DNA from: Nioella aestuarii
Lineage (GTDB): Bacteria > Pseudomonadota > Alphaproteobacteria > Rhodobacterales > Rhodobacteraceae
DNA length: 64,000 bases
NCBI RefSeq assembly: GCF_050896395.1
Contig: NZ_JBPBBA010000021.1
Span: forward strand, 1-64,000
Reading direction: 5' to 3'
Under the pieces are notes generated by a model. The model did no database searches. It had not been told where the DNA came from and saw only the letters and a list, made by a program, of their open reading frames with translations. Below, piece by piece: positions 61,703 through 64,000 of the stretch (within the stretch, counting starts at the first letter, position 1; each line of letters starts with the position of its first letter). Both the position numbers and the translations under genes were made by a program.

Positions 61703-63592
61703 TCAGTCCGCCCAGGCCCAGGGGCGGGTAAACTGCCCCAGAACGTCGGAAACGGCGGTGTCGTCCACCTCTCCTGTGCGGCTCAATTTGGCTACCAGAC
61801 CCAATTTCTTGCTTTCGGTCACTTCGACCACGCGCGCATTCACGCCCGCCTCTTCCAACGCGGCGTTATAGACGCGGGTGATCGCCATTTTGCGCAGGGC
61901 CGGTTTGAAGACTTTTCCGACAGCGGTCTTGGGCAGTTCATCCATCAGTTCGATATGCTTGGGCCGCGCGGCGCGCTCATGAACATGCTCGTCGCAATGT
62001 TCCTTCAGCTCTTTGATAGTGACCTCGGCCCCATCGACCAGTTCCACATAAACGCAAGGCAGTTCGCCTGCGAAAGCATCCGGCTGACCGATTGCACCGG
62101 TCATGGCCACGGCGGGGTGGCTGGCCAGCGCTTCCTCGATCTCGGCGGGGTCGATGTTGTGACCGCCGCGAATGATCAAATCCTTGGCGCGACCGGTGAT
62201 CCACAGATAGCCATCGGCGTCGATCCGGCCCAGATCGCCGGTGCGCAGGAAAATATCGTCGTGGAACAGGTCGATATTCTTGTCGCTCTCGGTGTAGGTC
62301 GAACCTTCGAACACGCCCGGGTTGTCGATGCAGATCTCGCCCACTTCATCGTGGCCGCATTGCACAACGCCATCGGGGGTCTGTTTAAGGATCCTCACCT
62401 CGGTATGCGGGAACGGAATGCCGACCGATCCGATCTTTTTCTCGCCCATTACCGGGTTGCACGACACCAAACAGGTCGCCTCGGTCAATCCATAGCCCTC
62501 GACCAACGTTACGCCAGTGGCCTTCTCAAACCGTTTGAACAGCTCTACCGGCAAGGGAGAAGACCCCGAAAACGCGGTTTTCACCGTCGAGATGTCGCCA
62601 TTCACAGGGCGTTGCATCATCGCGGAAATGGCCGTTGGAACGGTGATGATAAACGTGATCTTCCAGCGTTCAACCAGTTTCCAGAAATTGTCGAACACAC
62701 CCTCGCCCCGATAGCCTTGCGGCGTCGGGAAGATGACATGCGCCCCCGAGGCCACCGCAGCCATAAGGATGACGTGGCAGGCAAAGACATGGAACAGCGG
62801 CAACGGGCACATGATGTTGTCTGTTTCATCAAACAGGATCGTCGCCCCGAGCCAGCCGTTGTAGATCAGCCCGGAATATTTGTGCTGCGCCACTTTCGGC
62901 ATACCCGTTGTACCACCAGTGTGGAAATAGGCGGCAACACGGTCTCCGGTGCTATCCTCAAAGGTCAGCCGGTCAGCGGGTTGCTTGGCGATCTCGGCGT
63001 TGAAGTCGATGATCTTGGCATGATGATTGGACGGGTTCTTGGGCCGGATCAAAGGCACAATCAGTTTCTTGACGCCGGTCAGATAGCGCAGCAGATCAAC
63101 CTCGATCACATGTTTCACATTGGGTGCATGGCCCACGGCCTCGGCCACTTTCTGGGCCACGTCTGTTTTTGGGAACGCCTTGATCGTCACCACCGCCTTG
63201 GCCCCGGTTTCGCGCAGGATGGCGCTGATCTGTTCCGGTTCCAGCAGCGGGTTGATCGGGTTGGCAATGCCAGCAACACAACCGCCCAAAAGCGTCAGAA
63301 CGGTTTCATTACAGTTCGGCAAGACATAAGCGACCGAGTCGGTTTCACCGATACCAAGGGACCGAAAGAGGTTCGCGGTTTGCGTAACCTTGCCGTGCAA
63401 TTGCGACCAGGTCAGCGTTTCGGCCTTGTCGGTCGGACCCGAAAACAGCTGATAGGACACAGCGTTGTGGTTCGGAAACTTGTCCTTGGTACTTGTCAGT
63501 AACTCATAGAGCGTCGTGGCCGGTTGGCTTTCGGGCCACGGCAAGTCCTGCTCCATTGCTTTGATATCTGCGAGGTTTTCAAACCGCCTCAT
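61703..63592 (-). CDS. Acyl-CoA synthetase (AMP-dependent)
   Basis: A 629-residue adenylate-forming enzyme: P-loop YFHTGGTTGMPKVAQH (about residue 225-240), EGYGLTEATCLVSCNP, WITGRAKDLIIRGGHNIDP and the late catalytic lysine in KTAVGKVFKPALR. The length and domain layout fit long- or medium-chain fatty-acyl-CoA or aromatic acid ligases. Of two neighbouring ATGs I favour the one at 63592, because GGGGAGGA ends directly at the upstream ATG (63598), leaving no spacer. Single gene with its own terminator; the function of the C-terminal 20 residues is unclear. Confidence 0.92.
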   Translation of the reverse strand: MRRFENLADIKAMEQDLPWPESQPATTLYELLTSTKDKFPNHNAVSYQLFSGPTDKAETLTWSQLHGKVTQTANLFRSLGIGETDSVAYVLPNCNETVLTLLGGCVAGIANPINPLLEPEQISAILRETGAKAVVTIKAFPKTDVAQKVAEAVGHAPNVKHVIEVDLLRYLTGVKKLIVPLIRPKNPSNHHAKIIDFNAEIAKQPADRLTFEDSTGDRVAAYFHTGGTTGMPKVAQHKYSGLIYNGWLGATILFDETDNIMCPLPLFHVFACHVILMAAVASGAHVIFPTPQGYRGEGVFDNFWKLVERWKITFIITVPTAISAMMQRPVNGDISTVKTAFSGSSPLPVELFKRFEKATGVTLVEGYGLTEATCLVSCNPVMGEKKIGSVGIPFPHTEVRILKQTPDGVVQCGHDEVGEICIDNPGVFEGSTYTESDKNIDLFHDDIFLRTGDLGRIDADGYLWITGRAKDLIIRGGHNIDPAEIEEALASHPAVAMTGAIGQPDAFAGELPCVYVELVDGAEVTIKELKEHCDEHVHERAARPKHIELMDELPKTAVGKVFKPALRKMAITRVYNAALEEAGVNARVVEVTESKKLGLVAKLSRTGEVDDTAVSDVLGQFTRPWAWAD

Positions 63593-63738
63593 TCCCATTC
63601 CTCCCCTATTATCCCTGATTAGCCCGTCACCTTACGGTGCGGGCCTGACTTTTGCCGATCAAGATGGGGGCAAAGCGGGCTTTAAAGCAAGCGTAACCCA
63701 ACGCAAAGCACCGTTTTGGTCAGGTTTTCTAGAGGTCT

Positions 63739-64000
63739 CTACTCTGCGGCAAGGCCTTCAATGAACTGCAGCCGCGCCATGCGTGCATACAGCCCGTCGC
63801 CTGCCACCAGCTCCTCATGGGTGCCTTCGGCGACCACTTTGCCAGCCTCGAAAACAACGATTCGATCAGCTTTCTTCACCGTCGCCAAACGGTGCGCAAC
63901 GATCAGGGTGGTTCGGTTGGCCGATAGCTCTGCCACCGCCTTTTGAACCGCCAGTTCGCTTTCCGCATCAAGCGCCGAGGTGGCCTCGTCCAGCAACAAG
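63739..64000 (-). CDS. Exporter-type ABC transporter ATP-binding domain, C-terminal end (partial)
   Basis: The last 86 residues of an ABC exporter ATPase: Walker B LLDEATSALD, H-loop in VAHRLATVKKADRIVV and a short C-terminal tail. Such ends belong to MsbA/multidrug-type half-transporters with an N-terminal membrane domain, which would lie beyond the window edge. The 146-base gap before the acyl-CoA synthetase start holds no recognisable gene. Confidence 0.88.
   Translation of the reverse strand, partial: LLLDEATSALDAESELAVQKAVAELSANRTTLIVAHRLATVKKADRIVVFEAGKVVAEGTHEELVAGDGLYARMARLQFIEGLAAE

Noticed and set aside
61664..63502. 612-codon open frame opposite the acyl-CoA synthetase gene
   Set aside because: Antisense shadow; the other strand has all adenylate-forming enzyme motifs.
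1..64000. CRISPR arrays, tRNA/rRNA genes, prophage or insertion sequences
   Set aside because: No spaced repeat arrays, cloverleaf-like sequences, transposase or integrase frames, or terminal inverted repeats were noticed on reading either strand.

Overview
The window is GC-rich, densely packed chromosomal DNA from an alphaproteobacterium, most likely a member of the Rhodobacterales (Roseobacter/Paracoccus-like). The indications are the many short-overlap (ATGA) operons, abundant TRAP and ABC uptake systems, a GTTC-N7-GTTC type SOS box, an ArsR-ArsC/GAPDH/ArsJ arsenic operon and an aerobic 2-aminobenzoyl-CoA catabolic cluster. I see no rRNA, tRNA, CRISPR, phage or insertion sequence. The region reads as a string of catabolic and transport modules separated by small housekeeping or stress loci.

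Layout, left part. 1-4044: end of an amidase gene and a BmpA/ribose-type ABC transporter (ATPase plus two permeases), followed convergently by a GntR/FCD regulator. 4958-11600: a TRAP transporter operon with a Gfo/Idh/MocA oxidoreductase, a strikingly shortened 3-dehydroshikimate dehydratase-like protein (QsuB type), a quinate/shikimate dehydrogenase and a citryl-CoA-lyase-like protein. With the type II dehydroquinase at 12202 this suggests quinate/shikimate uptake and breakdown. 11601-12201 holds an AT-rich leader and the 3' remnant of a thiamine-diphosphate enzyme gene. 12736-19308 (minus strand): an eight-gene operon including aroQ, a carboxymuconolactone-decarboxylase-like protein, a ThDP enzyme, an alpha/beta hydrolase, a PF06684 protein, a luciferase-like monooxygenase, an aldehyde dehydrogenase and a flavin reductase, with a divergent LysR regulator. 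I cannot assign its substrate, and it is the best candidate here for an undescribed pathway.

Middle part. 20341-27326: an inositol-type regulon (LacI regulator, two Gfo/Idh/MocA dehydrogenases, IolE, IolC, IolB and IolJ-like proteins) with a perfect LacI operator in the divergent promoter and a degenerate copy before the regulator gene. A three-way-junction RNA/DNA element lies exactly between two convergent stop codons (21334-21405). 27427-41805: NAD(P)-binding proteins, a DUF1772 protein, an SDR fused to a membrane domain, a Nudix hydrolase, a PiT phosphate transporter, a TauE/SafE protein, an FG-GAP protein, a [2Fe-2S] ferredoxin, an SOS-box-preceded DnaE2 C-terminal-like protein, a lipoprotein, two TetR regulators, a PaaK-like ligase with an enoyl-CoA hydratase, a MAPEG protein, an NTF2-like protein and a Deg protease.

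Right part. 42082-45160: an arsenate detoxification operon (ArsR-ArsC fusion, GAPDH, ArsJ). 45351-58003: a 13-gene run for anthranilate (2-aminobenzoate) uptake and degradation through its CoA thioester: monooxygenase/reductase, SDR, MarR regulator, hydratase, acyl-CoA dehydrogenase, CoA ligase, a stand-alone Lrp ligand-binding domain, a five-gene Liv-type ABC importer, a thioesterase and a RidA protein. 58055-64000: an endonuclease/exonuclease/phosphatase protein, a flotillin with its YqiJ-like membrane partner, a fatty-acyl-CoA synthetase, and the end of an exporter-type ABC ATPase that runs off the window.
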